In this document: positions 21,212-33,726 of the stretch, one piece after another | Layout: each line of letters starts with the position of its first letter | How positions within the stretch are numbered: position 1 is the first letter of the stretch | NCBI RefSeq assembly: GCF_016802725.1 | Contig: NC_052664.1 | Span: 19,798,405-19,862,404 of the forward strand | DNA length: 64,000 nt | Direction: 5' to 3' | Source: Solenopsis invicta | Lineage: Eukaryota; Arthropoda; Insecta; Hymenoptera; Formicidae | Notes under the pieces: generated by a model | Told to the model about the DNA's origin: nothing | The model's database searches: none | Seen by the model: the letters and a program-made list of their open reading frames with translations, nothing else | Program-made: the position numbers and the translations under genes

Positions 21212-21735
21212 ATCGTTGAAATATGAATAACAAACTTGTTGACGGTGTATAGACGGTTAATTTATATTTCTCACGACCTAGGTACATTGCTTGTGTAAAC
21301 GCGCGTAGATTGACTTGCGAATTGATTGCAAACGGAGGCTCTTCTGTACGCGTGCGAAACTAATCGACGTTTTCCCAAACGTGAATGGATCGCGCCTGTC
21401 TGCTGCAGACGGAGGACTAATCGACGCGGTTGTTTTAATTACTCAGCTGTAAACGCGACGTAACTTCCGACGTCTGTAGCAGTGCATGGATATTGGAATA
21501 GTTTACACGAATTCCACTAATTAAAAAATATCCGTACGCGTTTGTTTTAAGTAGTTTTTTTGTTTTTTCTTTTTTGGTGAAACAGAAAACAATTAATAAT
21601 TAACGAATAATAATTGACATCGATTTTTGATTGTTAAACTTATTCCTAAGGTCAACTTATTGTTTAATTATTAATATCAGATTTATCTTTTCATTTGTTC
21701 TATGCAATCATAGATTAGTGTTATTAAAACTATTA

Positions 21736-21818
21736 TATTTATCTGACAAAACCGAATATTTTTCAAGTATAAACACCTTTAAAATATTATATTTCTTCCA
21801 GTCTGCGCAAACAATTGT
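21736..21818 (+). repeat. 83-bp dispersed repeat, copy 2
   Basis: The second copy of the repeat at 19,799-19,881, 1,937 bp downstream and in direct orientation. Similarity stops sharply at both ends. Confidence 0.9.
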
Positions 21819-21949
21819 AATATAATATAATAATAATATAAAAATAATATAAAAATAAGATATAACGATAGTTGTATATACAAATTGAGACAGTAGATCG
21901 TAATTAATTGTAAACATGAAATTGATATTTCATGATGCGAAATAGAAGG

Positions 21950-23270
21950 GCGGGTAGAAAAAGCACAGGTGGAGAAAGTTTGCGAAGGACGAAGTCACGC
22001 GTGTTTCCTGTTATTTCGCAACGCTAATGTGTGGGCTAACGTCAGTTCGTTATCGCTGTAAAGGGGAATAATGGAACGAGAGAGGCGAGCGACAAGTTGG
22101 TTCGACAACTCGCACAGCTAGTGAGCTAGGTCACCGCGTTTCTCGAAACCTCGCTTCGACGACTTTACGAGTATTATCGGTCATTATCGCAACTCCGGAT
22201 GGCAATAAAATGTAACACGCAATCGATACTGACCGCTTCTCTACATGCGTACGTGAACATGGACTTGGGATATAGACGGAACATGAATATAGACTTGGTT
22301 GTCCGCATAATGATAATTGGACAGTATCGCGATAAACTTGTCCACTATCTCTTTTTAAAATAATACAGTAAGTCTAATTTATAAGTGTTTTTCCTCCTCT
22401 CTCCCATTCTCTCGTCTAAAAAGAAGTGTGTAATTTGCAAATGCCGGATAGTACAAGAAATAATAGAGATTAACGTTTCCATATATAACGTTCCATACCC
22501 GTTTCACAAGTATCATAAAAAAATGTGTTTAGAGATATATTCGCACGATATTTGTCTAGCGTAGCGATGAAAAATGGTCGTAAAGAAAATTTAAGGTGAT
22601 TACGAAGTTTCCGCGTGTGCTTGTAATTATGGGAAGTGCAACAAAGACTCCAGCGTATTTTCCGCGTATTTTCCGCGAGGTAACTTTAATTATCGTGCGT
22701 TTTTTCGCGTACTTTGAAGTCGTATAAAACACGGTCATTGTACATAGTAAACGATCCGCCTTCGCGATAAATTGAACTATGCGTTAGCGCGACTTAAAGG
22801 AGAAATGATCGTTCGTCGCTCAAGACTAACAATAAGTTAACGAGCGTGCTTTGTTCGTTAAAATGCTTGAAACACGTTCAGAAAATTCATCAGATGCATT
22901 ACAATTCCCTCTTAATTTTCTTTTTCAAGATAAATATTTGTCTAGATATTGAGCTAGCTATCTAATTTAGTAACTTCAGGATATAGATTGACCTATTAAC
23001 CCTTAACACCATTCCTCTCCTTCCAAATTGGAAACGGCCAAACCTTGAAAGTAATTCAATATATACTAAATTTCCATTAAAGTATATCATTTGAAAAAGG
23101 AAAAAAATTTGGAAACTTACAATAGTAAGTCGTTTTCTCTCTCTCTTTTCTTCTCAAGTCAATTGTTAACCAACTTTCTAACTCAATAAAAAATTCATAT
23201 GTCACATTAATGATAATGAGCTCATTTGCTCTTATAAGTCAGGTAATGAACAAATAATGGGCAGTCCAAA
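21950..23270. other. Mixed-composition DNA, no gene called
   Basis: The stretch includes GC-richer segments (about 21,960-22,220) and AT-rich tracts. No frame with matching splice signals was found. Confidence 0.5.
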
Positions 23271-23279
23271 GACACTAAA

Positions 23280-23720
23280 TGCCAAGATCGTCTATAGTTG
23301 TGCTATTATCTCGAGTAGTCGATAAGCGGATACTTCCACACTGAAATCGCAGATCTGTAACTCGCTCTGGCGAAGCCAAGAGGTCTGACGGAGGTCGGTC
23401 GATACCACCACGCACGAACTCGAACGCGACCCGGTGATCCGATTGAAAACTCACAATCGCGATAATATCGCCGCTGTGTTTACAAACTTACGGACTTCAC
23501 GACCTCGGCAAGATTTTCACATTAGTTTCAAACACAGCGGCAAAAGTCGGAACTCTCTCGCGTACAAGTACGCGCAGGTGCCTTTCACCACCACACTAAG
23601 AGCTCTCTAGGAAGAGTTATGAGGACGATCGTTTCCCGCCACGGGATCGATAGGTGATTTGAATTATTCAATCAGATGTTCTCGATGGATGCCGCGAAGC
23701 CTTGGACACAGGCACAATGC
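23280..23720. promoter_or_regulatory. CpG-rich patch, possible minus-strand non-coding first exon
   Basis: A CG-rich island in AT-rich DNA. On the minus strand there are two donor-like sites, GTGAAGTCC|GTAAGTTTG (near 23,492) and CGCGATT|GTGAGTTTT (near 23,454). No long protein-like frame precedes them, so any exon would be untranslated. A 13-bp inverted repeat (GCCGCTGTGTTT and its complement) spans 23,470-23,545. Confidence 0.25.
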
Positions 23721-23989
23721 TAAATTCGAATCGCTTCGTCATCCGTATTTCCTTAACTCTTTCGTGCTTGGTGGGACATACATGTTCCAAGCCATCAAGA
23801 ATTCATATCTATCATCAAAATAGCATGGTAGCAAAGATAGCAACTTCTTCCTGGGTTCATTTTAACCTTTATTTTATCGAAGATCCAATTATCTATGGAA
23901 GAGTACTAGGGTAGCTCTATATATTTTGTATGAAATTCTAAATATACAGGTAACTTTTTATACAGATAACTGCCAAAAATATGTAAGCA

Positions 23990-23992
<3 letters not shown>

Positions 23993-24044
<52 letters not shown>
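23993..24044. repeat. (AT)n microsatellite
   Basis: A run of about 26 AT units. Confidence 0.95.
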
Positions 24045-24048
<4 letters not shown>

Positions 24049-24789
24049 TTATATGTTTTTGGTAAAAAATTAACTATTATATGTAGATAAAAAATGTAGT
24101 TCACTTGTAAAATGTCAGGGCGCTGGGACCATTAGAACATAATTGCTTTACAAATGGAACAAATACCCGGTTACTCCTTCGGTAGAATAAGGATTAAAGA
24201 CAAAGGATAAGACTCTTCAGGAAAAAATCAACACTCTTGTGATTTTTACTCCTTGATTTATGTACCTCGTCAAATATTTGTATTCGTTAAGTATAATGGG
24301 ATAAAAATGAAGAAAACATATATTTTTTTTTAAAATTAAGATGGTGAATTCTTTATGGGCTCCGTTTAAAGATCAATGTAAGGGCTATAAAAAAGCTACT
24401 TAATTTCAAAATGATGTATTTAATAATGCTAAATCTTAGATTTTGGTCCATATTCGATCCACCAGTTTAAATTTTGAAATTTTAATTACAGATTCATAAT
24501 CAGCGAATCTAAGAATCTTTAGACGTAAATTAAATATTAATTACTTCTAGAAAAAATCAGGCACGACAGGGTTAAATAGTTTACAACGTCATTCGTTTTT
24601 TTACTTTGATTTCAAATGGAAATGATATTTACGAGAATAAAAGATACCTACATCAAAATTGTTTTATAAATATCAAATCGTAAAATCACGTCAAAATTTT
24701 TGAGCAAAAAAATAGCTTTTAACTTTATTTTACATGATTTATAATTCATGTCAAAATTTAAGATAATATTTTATTTATTATTTTATGTT

Positions 24790-24960
24790 TCATACTCTGT
24801 CAAAGATCCAGGTTCAAATCTATTTAGAATATACGGGATATTTAATTGATCATCGACCTTTTGGAAGGCAATAGCAAACCACCCAGAGTATCTTTGACAA
24901 TTACTATGGAGTATGGTATCAAATGGAGACCACGATCTTCAGTCATAAAGGACAGACTGA
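24790..24960. repeat. Possible interspersed repeat fragment
   Basis: Contains GGAAGGCAATAGCAAACCAC, a word I associate with interspersed elements in arthropod genomes, though I cannot name the family. The word TGTCAAAGAT is present in inverted orientation on either side (about 24,797 and 24,893). No promoter boxes or coding frame were seen. Confidence 0.3.
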
Positions 24961-24975
24961 GGAGGAAAGGAGAAT

Positions 24976-25000
24976 GAGAGAGAGAGAGAGAGAGAGAGAG
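24976..25000. repeat. (GA)n microsatellite
   Basis: About 12 GA units. Confidence 0.9.
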
Positions 25001-25009
25001 CGAGAACGA

Positions 25010-27640
25010 GATCTCAATAAACTGACTGTGGTGATTATAATTGGATATAAAATAACTAAATGTCTGAAAAAAATTTAGAATTATTTTATTATTTATTACA
25101 TTTGTAAAAACAAATATTTTTACGTTAAATCAATTATAAAATTTGTATTAAACAATGATTAAATTTTTTATTATGTTGCTATAATAGCATGTGTATAAAA
25201 AATTGTTTCCAGATTGTTATATTATTTTTATATCACTACATAAATATTTATATTATATGTAATTAAATGCAAATATGTAATGATGCAATTGAAGATTCAT
25301 TATGTGATGTCATAAAATATAATATAAATTGTTTCTTTATTGCCACATAAAGTAAACTTTTACTGTCAAACTTGGATAAACAGATTTTGATGCACTGAAT
25401 CTTCATTCTACACTCATTAAAAATTACAATTTTTTAAGTAATTGTATAGTTGAAAAGGAAGCAAGGAAATCAGCGTAAGGAAAAATTCGTAAAATAATAC
25501 CCTTTTTCCTTAGTTAATTAATTATTTCTATTTTGTTTTTTTATTTATTAACTATAACTGCTACTTGACCCTCATAAGAGATACAACTTTTCTACATTGT
25601 ATAATTTAATATAGGTAAAGTTGTATTCTGAAATTGTAGTGTAAAGTTGTAGCCTTTATGTACATACATTAAGTCTATCTAGGTATACTCTGAGTCTTCA
25701 AATATTTTTCATATTACAAATACACGCAATTGTAAAATTATAAACAAAATTTTGCAATTATATTTGAAGTAAAATGTTTGAAGCAGGCTCTAAATTGTCT
25801 TGGAACTCGAATAGGAGGGGATAAGCATCAATGGAATTTCTGTCATCCATTGCAATTATGCGTAATCAACGTGACGTATGTAATGTCTATCTGATGGTCT
25901 CTGAATGTTCTCAAAAAGGAGTCACTGACATGACTCAGGGCTACGTTTAGACACATTAGAGATATCATTTTATCCTTGTTGTATAACCAATGTTAAACAA
26001 GATTAAAATCATATCTGAGCGATGCTTCTGAAAGCAGCTCATGTTTCTTAACGGCGAATAATTTACAGCCGCGCTATTCTTCACTCAGATTATCGTAATT
26101 ATCAGCGCGTAATTATCAGCGACATCTATCCACGCGCATCCACGTGCGTATATGCGTAGTATGTAGCGTACGACATATGACTTTGCGAATCGTGAAACAC
26201 CTGCACGAATATCGCAGGAAATCACGCCTTCCGCGAAGTGAGCGTGCCAATAATAAATGCCACGTGCTCATTGTTCGATAAATCACGATGGCGAAACACG
26301 TCGTTAATGCCGACGATATTAACATCGTTATCTGGCATTGCCTCGAAGTTTATTATCAGCTAACGCATGTACATACACATACACACACTGTTTATTTACG
26401 CGACCTCGTTAGACGGTTTCACAACGCTACTGCGCGAACAAATACATTTGGCGAATTACATTTTGCTTTTAATTGAATTCCGTTGCAACCCCAATTTCGT
26501 CCGAATAAATAGATTACGCGAATAAATAGAAATTTATTCCAATGCCTGTTAGTAAGGCGATGCGTCCGTCGGAGAAACGCAACGCAAAACGGGATAAAGT
26601 GAAGCTGAAGTAAATAAATGTTTTGCTTCAGAGTTACATTAACTAAATTGAAATGCGCGAAACGAGAGGGAAGGAGAGCGTACTTCACTCTACTTAGGCT
26701 TGATTTGTATTTTGAGATTAACGTCTTTTGAAAACTTTCCTGAAAGTGTCAAGCGATTAATTTTATCATGCTAATTTGTCGTAATCAGCTGGCACAAATT
26801 CAAGCATTTGCATTCGCAACGCGAACTTTAAGAAAGTAAAAATGCGTCGCTGCGAACGCTGACCTGCATCACTAGCCCGCGCGCGGTCCACACGAACTTT
26901 GTGAATCATTACGCAATCTCGACACGTGCGTTTCTGTATTTCTTGCACTGCGCGCGCTGGATAAGTTTTACGTGACGGTATTATCGATGACTTGACGGTG
27001 AGAGATCGATTGGCTAAATATTTTGACGGTAATCAAAACCGGACGGCGATGCGTGCAATGATAAACAAGCGAGCGAAAGTCAACATTGCGGTGCATATTA
27101 GTTTGATAATGAGACTGTTATAAGTAGCGATGTGTGCAAAAATTATTTTACGGTGACAAATAAAATTGGAAGTACAAGAGTTTCAAATTCTTTCCACACT
27201 TAATTATTGTAGAACGACTACGTCTTATTCAATTAATTATGCTAGAACGATTAATTTTTACCTGAGGTAATCGTTTATTTTTGAGTAGGTTCATATTTGT
27301 TGACGTCGAAATTTAAATTTTACAACCGATTTTAAAACGACGATCAGATAAATTTGTTTTACGCAAATTTGTTAATGCAAAATATAAATTGCATTAGTAT
27401 ATCTCTTCTCGATATTTCTTCAACTATGAATATTTCCAAATTTCTTTTCTAATATTGTTTATAACAAATAATATGTGTAGATGTAATTAATAATCATCAA
27501 TTAACTCATTACCTCTCGAACAAAAAGTTAATCATCAAAGAGAAAGATCAAGTTTTATCTTAGAAAATAACGCCAATTTAATCCCATTACACAAATACGA
27601 GAGAGAGAGAAATGAGCTAATTGCGAGCGATGTATCAACA
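25010..27640. other. No gene called
   Basis: AT-rich to about 26,040, then a CpG-richer stretch (26,050-27,000) whose open frames on both strands lack splice or poly(A) support, then AT-rich again. A short CA/TG-type run lies near 26,368-26,390. Confidence 0.5.
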
Positions 27641-28104
27641 CACCGAATCTTGAAAATAAATTCATATTCTGTGATGGCCAATCGGAAAGAAGAACGACCA
27701 ACACGCGGGGAAAGGTGGTACGGAGTAATTACCGAGCAAGAAAAAAGTCTCTTCGTAGCTGAATCTTGCTCTGTCTGGTAGTCACACCGCGAAAGAACGG
27801 GCGGATACAGAACATTGTGCACTTGCAAGCACGGCTACACACGTGCACACTAGATGAGACACTTTTTAAATACCTCGTAATGAACGGTCGCGCTCTTGCG
27901 CAAGAGCATCTTACATACGCGCCTCTGCATACTCGGATGCTGCGTGTATCGTACATGTACAGAGACAACGGCGCTCCCTCTCGCCTCCCACAGCGGGATA
28001 CGCGAGCTTTAATCTGGGTGAGCTTGCAGGTCGTAGTCGCGAGCACTGACCTACGTCACTGAGAGCACTTGGAATACTAGCGGGCACATTGCCGGTTGCG
28101 CTGT

Positions 28105-28177
28105 GTAAGTGCATCTCCACGTGTGTGGGTGATCCTCGTTCTCTCTCTTTCTCTCTCCCTCTTTCTCCCTTCCTTAG
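28105..28177 (+). other. Candidate 73-bp intron
   Basis: Donor CTGT|GTAAGTGC at 28,104/28,105 and an exceptionally strong acceptor, a long CT-only tract ending CTTCCTTAG| at 28,177. At 73 bp it is a typical minimal insect intron. It argues for plus-strand transcription of this CpG-rich patch (about 27,650-28,500). Confidence 0.4.
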
Positions 28178-28441
28178 GCGGCAGTATTTGCGGAGTGTAT
28201 ATACCTATCCGACCCTGTGTGTCTCTGTGTATATTATATGTACGGAAACTACGTACGTATGTCGTGTCGGTGCGACCGACTGCGCGGCAACTGGCGGGGC
28301 GAACCATACCGCCACCTCGCGAAAACTGCATCCATCCCCGAGAGGCCGCATCCAACCCCGAGACAATCCCGGAATCCTTTCGGGGATTCCGCCGACTCCT
28401 CTTCGGGCACTTCGACGCAGACGAGTACATTGTTATCATAG
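28178..28441 (+). CDS. Candidate terminal exon after the 73-bp intron
   Basis: From the acceptor, the phase-0 frame is open for 87 codons to TAG at 28,439. The latter half is coding-like: RGEPYRHLAKTASIPERPHP, then a Ser/Thr-rich tail ending TSTLLS. The first half is Cys/Tyr-rich and less convincing, and the first ATG is at codon 16. The upstream exon has a stop in this frame eight codons before the donor, so translation would have to start in this exon or the upstream exon is untranslated. The opposite strand is also open for 435 bases, which weakens the case. Unknown protein. Confidence 0.28.
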   Translation, partial: AAVFAECIYLSDPVCLCVYYMYGNYVRMSCRCDRLRGNWRGEPYRHLAKTASIPERPHPTPRQSRNPFGDSADSSSGTSTQTSTLLS

Positions 28442-28640
28442 CGAGTGCCGTCGTGGCCGACGTTCCATTGCGCTGACGATGATTACTTTGAATCGATGCG
28501 AATATTGTCATGAATATTACTTGCGAAAGTTATCGCGGAGTCTCTCCATAGTAGTCTGTTTCAAAGCATTATTATATCGAAAAAGAGATTTTATTATGCG
28601 CAACCAAAGAATTTTTCGTGAAGCTATTAATTTGTGTTAA

Positions 28641-29254
28641 GGGGATCGTAGCGAATCGAAAAATAGGATATTATTCAACGCCGTGACTTTTTTCATTTAA
28701 AGAGATAAATAAATAAATGCGTATTTGTTTCAAAAATGCATTTTTATTTTTAAAAAGTAAGATGCAAAATTAGAATAAATATGAAAATAAATAGTTCTCT
28801 AAATAAATGTGCATCTGCATGGTAACCACGATTAAATATTAATAAATTATCTGAAATTAAATAATAAAGAATTATTTTGTTTACACTTGTCATTTTCGGT
28901 TCACAAAGAAAATGTTTAAAAATTTTATTTTTTGCAAACTGCATAGATTTGAATTTAAAATTTATTTTTCCGAAAAATTTCATTCTTCGAGTAAAGCGTC
29001 TACGAGCAAATATTATTAAAAATATTACTTTATTTCAAATTGATCTGATAAATTATGTTTGAATTATCGTGGCTATCGCTTTAAAAAATGCGTTAAAATT
29101 GCTTTCAGTATTACAACATTTTATCAATATAATTTTACGTTTTACTACTTTTTAAATAAATATGCATATTTTCAAAACAGAAGTTATTTATCTCTTTAAA
29201 TAAAAGTTTCATATGAAGTTGAAAAATACTTTATTTTTTGATTCGCTAGGGTCC
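28641..29254. mobile_element. TIR element, about 614 bp
   Basis: Ends GGGGATCGTAGCGAATC and GGACCCTAGCGAATC (right end read inward). The terminal inverted repeats run for about 90 bp and share ATTTAAAGAGATAAATAA. The interior is AT-rich with no transposase. There is no clear target duplication; the left flank is GTTAA. Non-autonomous DNA transposon of unassigned family. Confidence 0.7.
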
Positions 29255-30336
29255 TATAATCTTGGAAATAGTTCAATTCGTGTACCAGAAGTACGTTTTA
29301 AAACTTACGAAATGATAAAGATTACGTAATGTCACAATTAAGTGTGAGGTATAAAAATGTTGCAAAACAGGATTGTTTCTGTTTTAACCTATTACTTTTG
29401 AATTACGTAAGATCTCTCTTAATTTTTCTCGAAGTCTGAATTGCGACAGAACTTTTGTCACGTGGCGAATAGTTGCCGAGAAATTCGATTACTGCAGCCA
29501 ACTAAGTTCGCAATGAGATTTCGTGCAGCATATGTCGTTCGTAAGACAACAGGTTGGGATTTCATTGTTTTCAACAAACAATAAATCGAATTACGAACGG
29601 TTTCCGATAAATGTCTGGGAATGTTTATGCTGAAAAAATACGGGGTGGCAATTTGGTGGGGAAGCACTTGCAATCGTTTCGAATTGTTCGCCAGTCTGGT
29701 ATTTTCAAGAACACTCTCGATATAAAATAAAACAAAGAGAGAGAGGAGATAAATAAAAATGAGAGAAATGGAAGAGAAAGAGAGAAATCATTGCGGAAGC
29801 TTTTAATTAAAAGCAGCCACAGCGCATACGATGTTCGAACAATGCGGCCATTGCATTGTGTGCCATTTGACAGTTGGTTGCCAGAATGTGTCGCTTTATG
29901 CGATATTTTCTGTATATATAGAGAAGTCATTCTCAATAGAAACATCGATCGCTTGCATATCGTTATTACTAAATGGAGATTTTTCCATGCTGATGCAATG
30001 CTCAACGAGATGGTAACATTCATTGTATTATATATGTTTACTCTTTTATTTAGTTCTGCGACGCGTGAAAGTATCGCTCGCACCCTCATCAAACATTTAT
30101 GGCGGATGAAAAGAAAAAAAAAGCGCATTCATGAGGCGTATTGACGAAATTACAATTGTACTTTTCTGGTATAAAGCAAAGTGCCAATTGTACGTGTACT
30201 CGAAACATTGGTCTCGCGTGAATACGATTAAATTTTAACAGGAAACGTAAAAGTTATTATATAATATTATTTAACGTAAATTTTGTAATTTTTATGTATA
30301 TAAATGAGCAATCATCATAAAGTTTAATATGAATAT
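29255..30336. other. No gene called
   Basis: Overlapping long frames on both strands between 29,625 and 30,144 have no splice or poly(A) support and hydrophobic, low-information translations. They are treated as chance frames. Confidence 0.5.
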
Positions 30337-31015
30337 TAATACATTTTTTTTATTAAAATCGATTTTTTATATACATTTTATTATTTTATTTAAGCGCATA
30401 GAACTCGAAAATATATTAAGGAATATTACCGACCATTACAGTGTTCATTAATTTTTGAATTGGCTTTACAGATCACAAAATCTTTTTGCAAAATAAAAGT
30501 ACGCACCAAAACAAAGTCTGCTCTGGTAAATTTTATGAGAAAATCGATCAAAAAGTTAAAAATTCATTTATTTTCGATTCGTGGATCTGTCAACCAAGAT
30601 TAATTTTTGTTATTTACTGACGTTCTGTAGCTCGTATGTATAAAATGAGACCAGGGCGGACTTCAGAAAACTCTAACAAACAACACTGACTGTGTATCGT
30701 TTCAGTCAACAACCTAACAAAAAAGTTTAATAGGTGAACAGCTGTACGTGTCCAAATTTCGCTTAGCGTACGTAAACGATGGCAAGAAGAGCAGTGGCTG
30801 TAGTTAATAGGTCTTTTCGCAGATGGCGAAATAATCGAAAAACAAAGACAGATCTATGCGTTGGACAAAGAGCGATAGCCTGGTCTCCCTCGAAAAATAA
30901 TCTGCAATGCCGACGTCGAGGAAGTTCTTCGGTAATACATTTTTTTTATTAAAATCGATTTTTTATATACATTTTATTATTTTATTTAAGCGCATAGAAC
31001 TCGAAAATATATTAA
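30337..31015 (+). mobile_element. 513-bp segment between perfect 83-bp direct repeats
   Basis: 30,337-30,419 and 30,933-31,015 are identical over 83 bp (TAATACATTTTTTTTATTAA ... to ...AAATATATTAA), in direct orientation. The unit is 596 bp. The enclosed segment is GC-richer than the repeats and includes a 57-codon ATG frame (30,779-30,952) with an Arg-rich start (MARRAVAVVNRSFRRW) whose stop falls inside the second repeat. Candidates are a tandem duplication that lost the rest of one copy, an insertion with a very long target duplication, or a tiny LTR-like element. The repeats lack TG...CA ends, which argues against a classical LTR. Confidence 0.75.
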
Positions 31016-32570
31016 AAATATATTTTATCTTTCATAACGTTCTATTTCAGTTTACCTTTTATCTTATGCGCGGATATAGATAGTAATCTTATTTTTAGAA
31101 ATGTGTCTCAACGTTTTAGATATGTCTCAACGTTTTAGATATTCATAAATACTTCTGCGGAAAGATTTTCTAGGTATTCAAAGCTTTCAAGAATTCTAGA
31201 CATTCAGAACTTCCGAGAATTTCCGGCTTCAAATAATATAATATTTGAAATGGAATCCTTATAGTAAAGCATAAGTTTTTGCTTTCGTGTCGAGCTGCAG
31301 TTGCCGTTCTTCGTTTTCCGTTACGCGTGTTTACGACCAAACCGAGCATTGAGTTGTTTGGATACTTTCAAAAGAAAGATTCGAATTAAAGGCGCACGAG
31401 AAAATTATTTTAGAACATTGATAATGAGATGATTGCGATTAACAGCGCCACGTTCTACGTTTAGCAAAGTACACGTAAAGGCATTGCGGGCGGATAATTG
31501 AGGAAAAATTGAGACCTCGGTAAAAGATGCGGGGTACTGGTCGAACACGAGTCACGCGCCAGAAGAGCCACTCGTGACCAAGTCGTGTGGCCCGCAGCTC
31601 TCGCTTTCTTGTCGCGATATTGAGCAGAAGAATTCCGGCTCTCGTTTTTCAGGCGTACGTGGCACGCGTGTTGGCGAGTGAACCGAGAGTCACGAGTCTC
31701 ACGAAATCCCTCGACTGATTTGCCTGTATCACGAGAACGCCTCGCTAAATATATTCAGAATAGAAAATTGCGTCCTTTTCGCTCCACTGTACGGTTCTGC
31801 AGTAACCTAATTTTTTTTCCCCTGCGAATATGCATACACATTGATTCCGTTGGAACTGACATTTTTCACGTTCCGCGTTCAATTTCTGTTGCTGGCACTT
31901 AAAACGTCCGATGTCGTTGGTAAACACGACAGACGTTGAAACTGTTCTCGCGTTAAAAAGAAACCCTTGTAAAAGGCTCTTATTTGCAAATAATATAATC
32001 GATAATATAATTCGAATATATTATTCCGCATTAAACGGCGATTCTTATTCCGATTAGTTCAGCCTGCGTAGCTACGTGATCACGAGGGATTAATCGTGAT
32101 CCAACTGAGAGTTCGAATGTAACGTGACACGTTAAGTCACATATAATCGTAACAAATCGTGTCGCGATCGAATGCACGCAGCGGTCGCGAATTGTGATTT
32201 AATTTTGTCGCACGGTTTATCTCGGTTGAATCACAATTAGCCGAGCGATCGCGAGCTGATCTGCACAATTTGCAGTCAACCTGCAATTTAACTTCCCCCC
32301 GGAGTTTTCACGCGAGTTTCTCCGATTTTCTGTGCGCGGCGAGCGTGCGGAGAAATTCTAATTTCATCCATACTGATTAGATGATTTCGAGTCCATGGAC
32401 TCATAGTCCATGATAAATAATGTAAAATCCGCGAACGCAAAGATTTCGATTAACATTTAATTGGAAGTATAATGTAATCGATAAGGATAAATGTCAAGGC
32501 GAGATTGCCAACAAAATTATTATAAGCTTTGCATTGTAAGCTTTGCATACATGCTCGCGAAGTGTAGGGA
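31016..32570. other. Intervening DNA, no gene called
   Basis: AT-rich, then a CpG-rich patch (about 31,520-31,900) with open frames but no supported exon structure. Confidence 0.5.
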
Positions 32571-32575
32571 CTACA

Positions 32576-32591
32576 CGCGCGCGCGCGCGCG
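32576..32591. repeat. (CG)n run
   Basis: Eight alternating CG units, a self-complementary tract of Z-DNA-prone type and rare in this AT-rich genome. Confidence 0.9.
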
Positions 32592-33650
32592 ATAAGAAAC
32601 CGCGCACGATTATTAAATAATTGTTTGTTTAAACTAATATCCAAGATATTTTATGCCATGTATACGTGTTATGTCACGTCTGAATACCTGAGGTAAATGC
32701 CAAATGGAGCTCGATATGGGAGACGCGTATACACGCAAAGAGTTCGTTACACTCTAATTCAAGCAATTTCCTCGCTGGGAGACACGCATCGCGTGCACAT
32801 TAATGATTAGCTTCGCGATTATACAACGCACGTAGTCACCTACAAAAATCGAGCATGCTGGATAATATTCCCTTTTTGCATTTAAAAAAGGTTAAAGGAA
32901 GGAAATATACAAAACTGGATTTTCCATCGTTTCGCGAGGGGAAGAATTTTTATTTCTATTTCGTGATACTTCGTATATATCCAGGGTATAATTTATAATG
33001 CAAATTATTAGCTTATTATATTTCATATAATTATGTCAATAGATATTATGGAAGGATTTTGATAATGATATGTACACATTGCAGAATTAAATTGAGTATC
33101 GAGATAATTTTGCAAATTAATGGTATACCATCTGTGATGAATCCTGTCATCAAATATTGTTAACCAGCAAATTATATCAGCGAGCGAGCAGTTTGATTTT
33201 TCTATATCTATAATATGAATTGATGTGAGTAATCAGTTGAATAATTATCAATATTCTGATAGTCTAGATAAAATTTTATTCTTCAATTTACGCGCGAATA
33301 TTCGATCAATATTGATTCATAATTTTTACAATGTTCTTTGCAACAGGAATAAACGCTTGCGACATTCCAAATAACTTGTGCAATTTTCTAATGCGTTCGT
33401 CGCCATAAATTTATAGTTTTTTTTTCTTGTAATGGCTTTCCTCTGCAGTTTTGCTCACAGTTTTAAAGATATCGAAAATTTCTCCGTCGCTCCTTCGCCA
33501 ACTTAAAAATCAAGTCTCGCGGCACGAGGGAAGTGACTTTTATCGTCGAACGTTTCGCTGACCGAGAATCGCCAGGAAAATGGGTAACACCGGAGGTAGT
33601 ATGTAGGTCGTTCTAGGTCACATGAAGGTCGATTATCTGACGGTATCATA

Positions 33651-33726
33651 CACGGAAAAGAAAAGAGAAGCGAGCGAAGCGTATTCTACTGTCCGACCCT
33701 CATCCACCTTAATCTTTCCGTGTTCA
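33651..33726. mobile_element. Possible miniature family A derivative
   Basis: ACACGGAAAAG at the left and CTTTCCGTGT at the right are inverted and match the termini of MITE family A, but the 50-odd bases between show no family core. Weak. Confidence 0.2.

Noticed and set aside
24805..24825. tRNA B-box-like GGTTCAAATC, considered as a tRNA or SINE promoter
   Set aside because: No A box at the right spacing and no cloverleaf; kept only as a possible repeat fragment.
27260..27280. TTACCTGAGGTAA, considered as a second recursive splice site
   Set aside because: It is a self-complementary word and lacks a polypyrimidine tract on either strand.
29625..30144. Overlapping frames of 167 (minus) and 117 (plus) codons
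   Set aside because: Hydrophobic, AT-driven translations on both strands with no splice or poly(A) signals.
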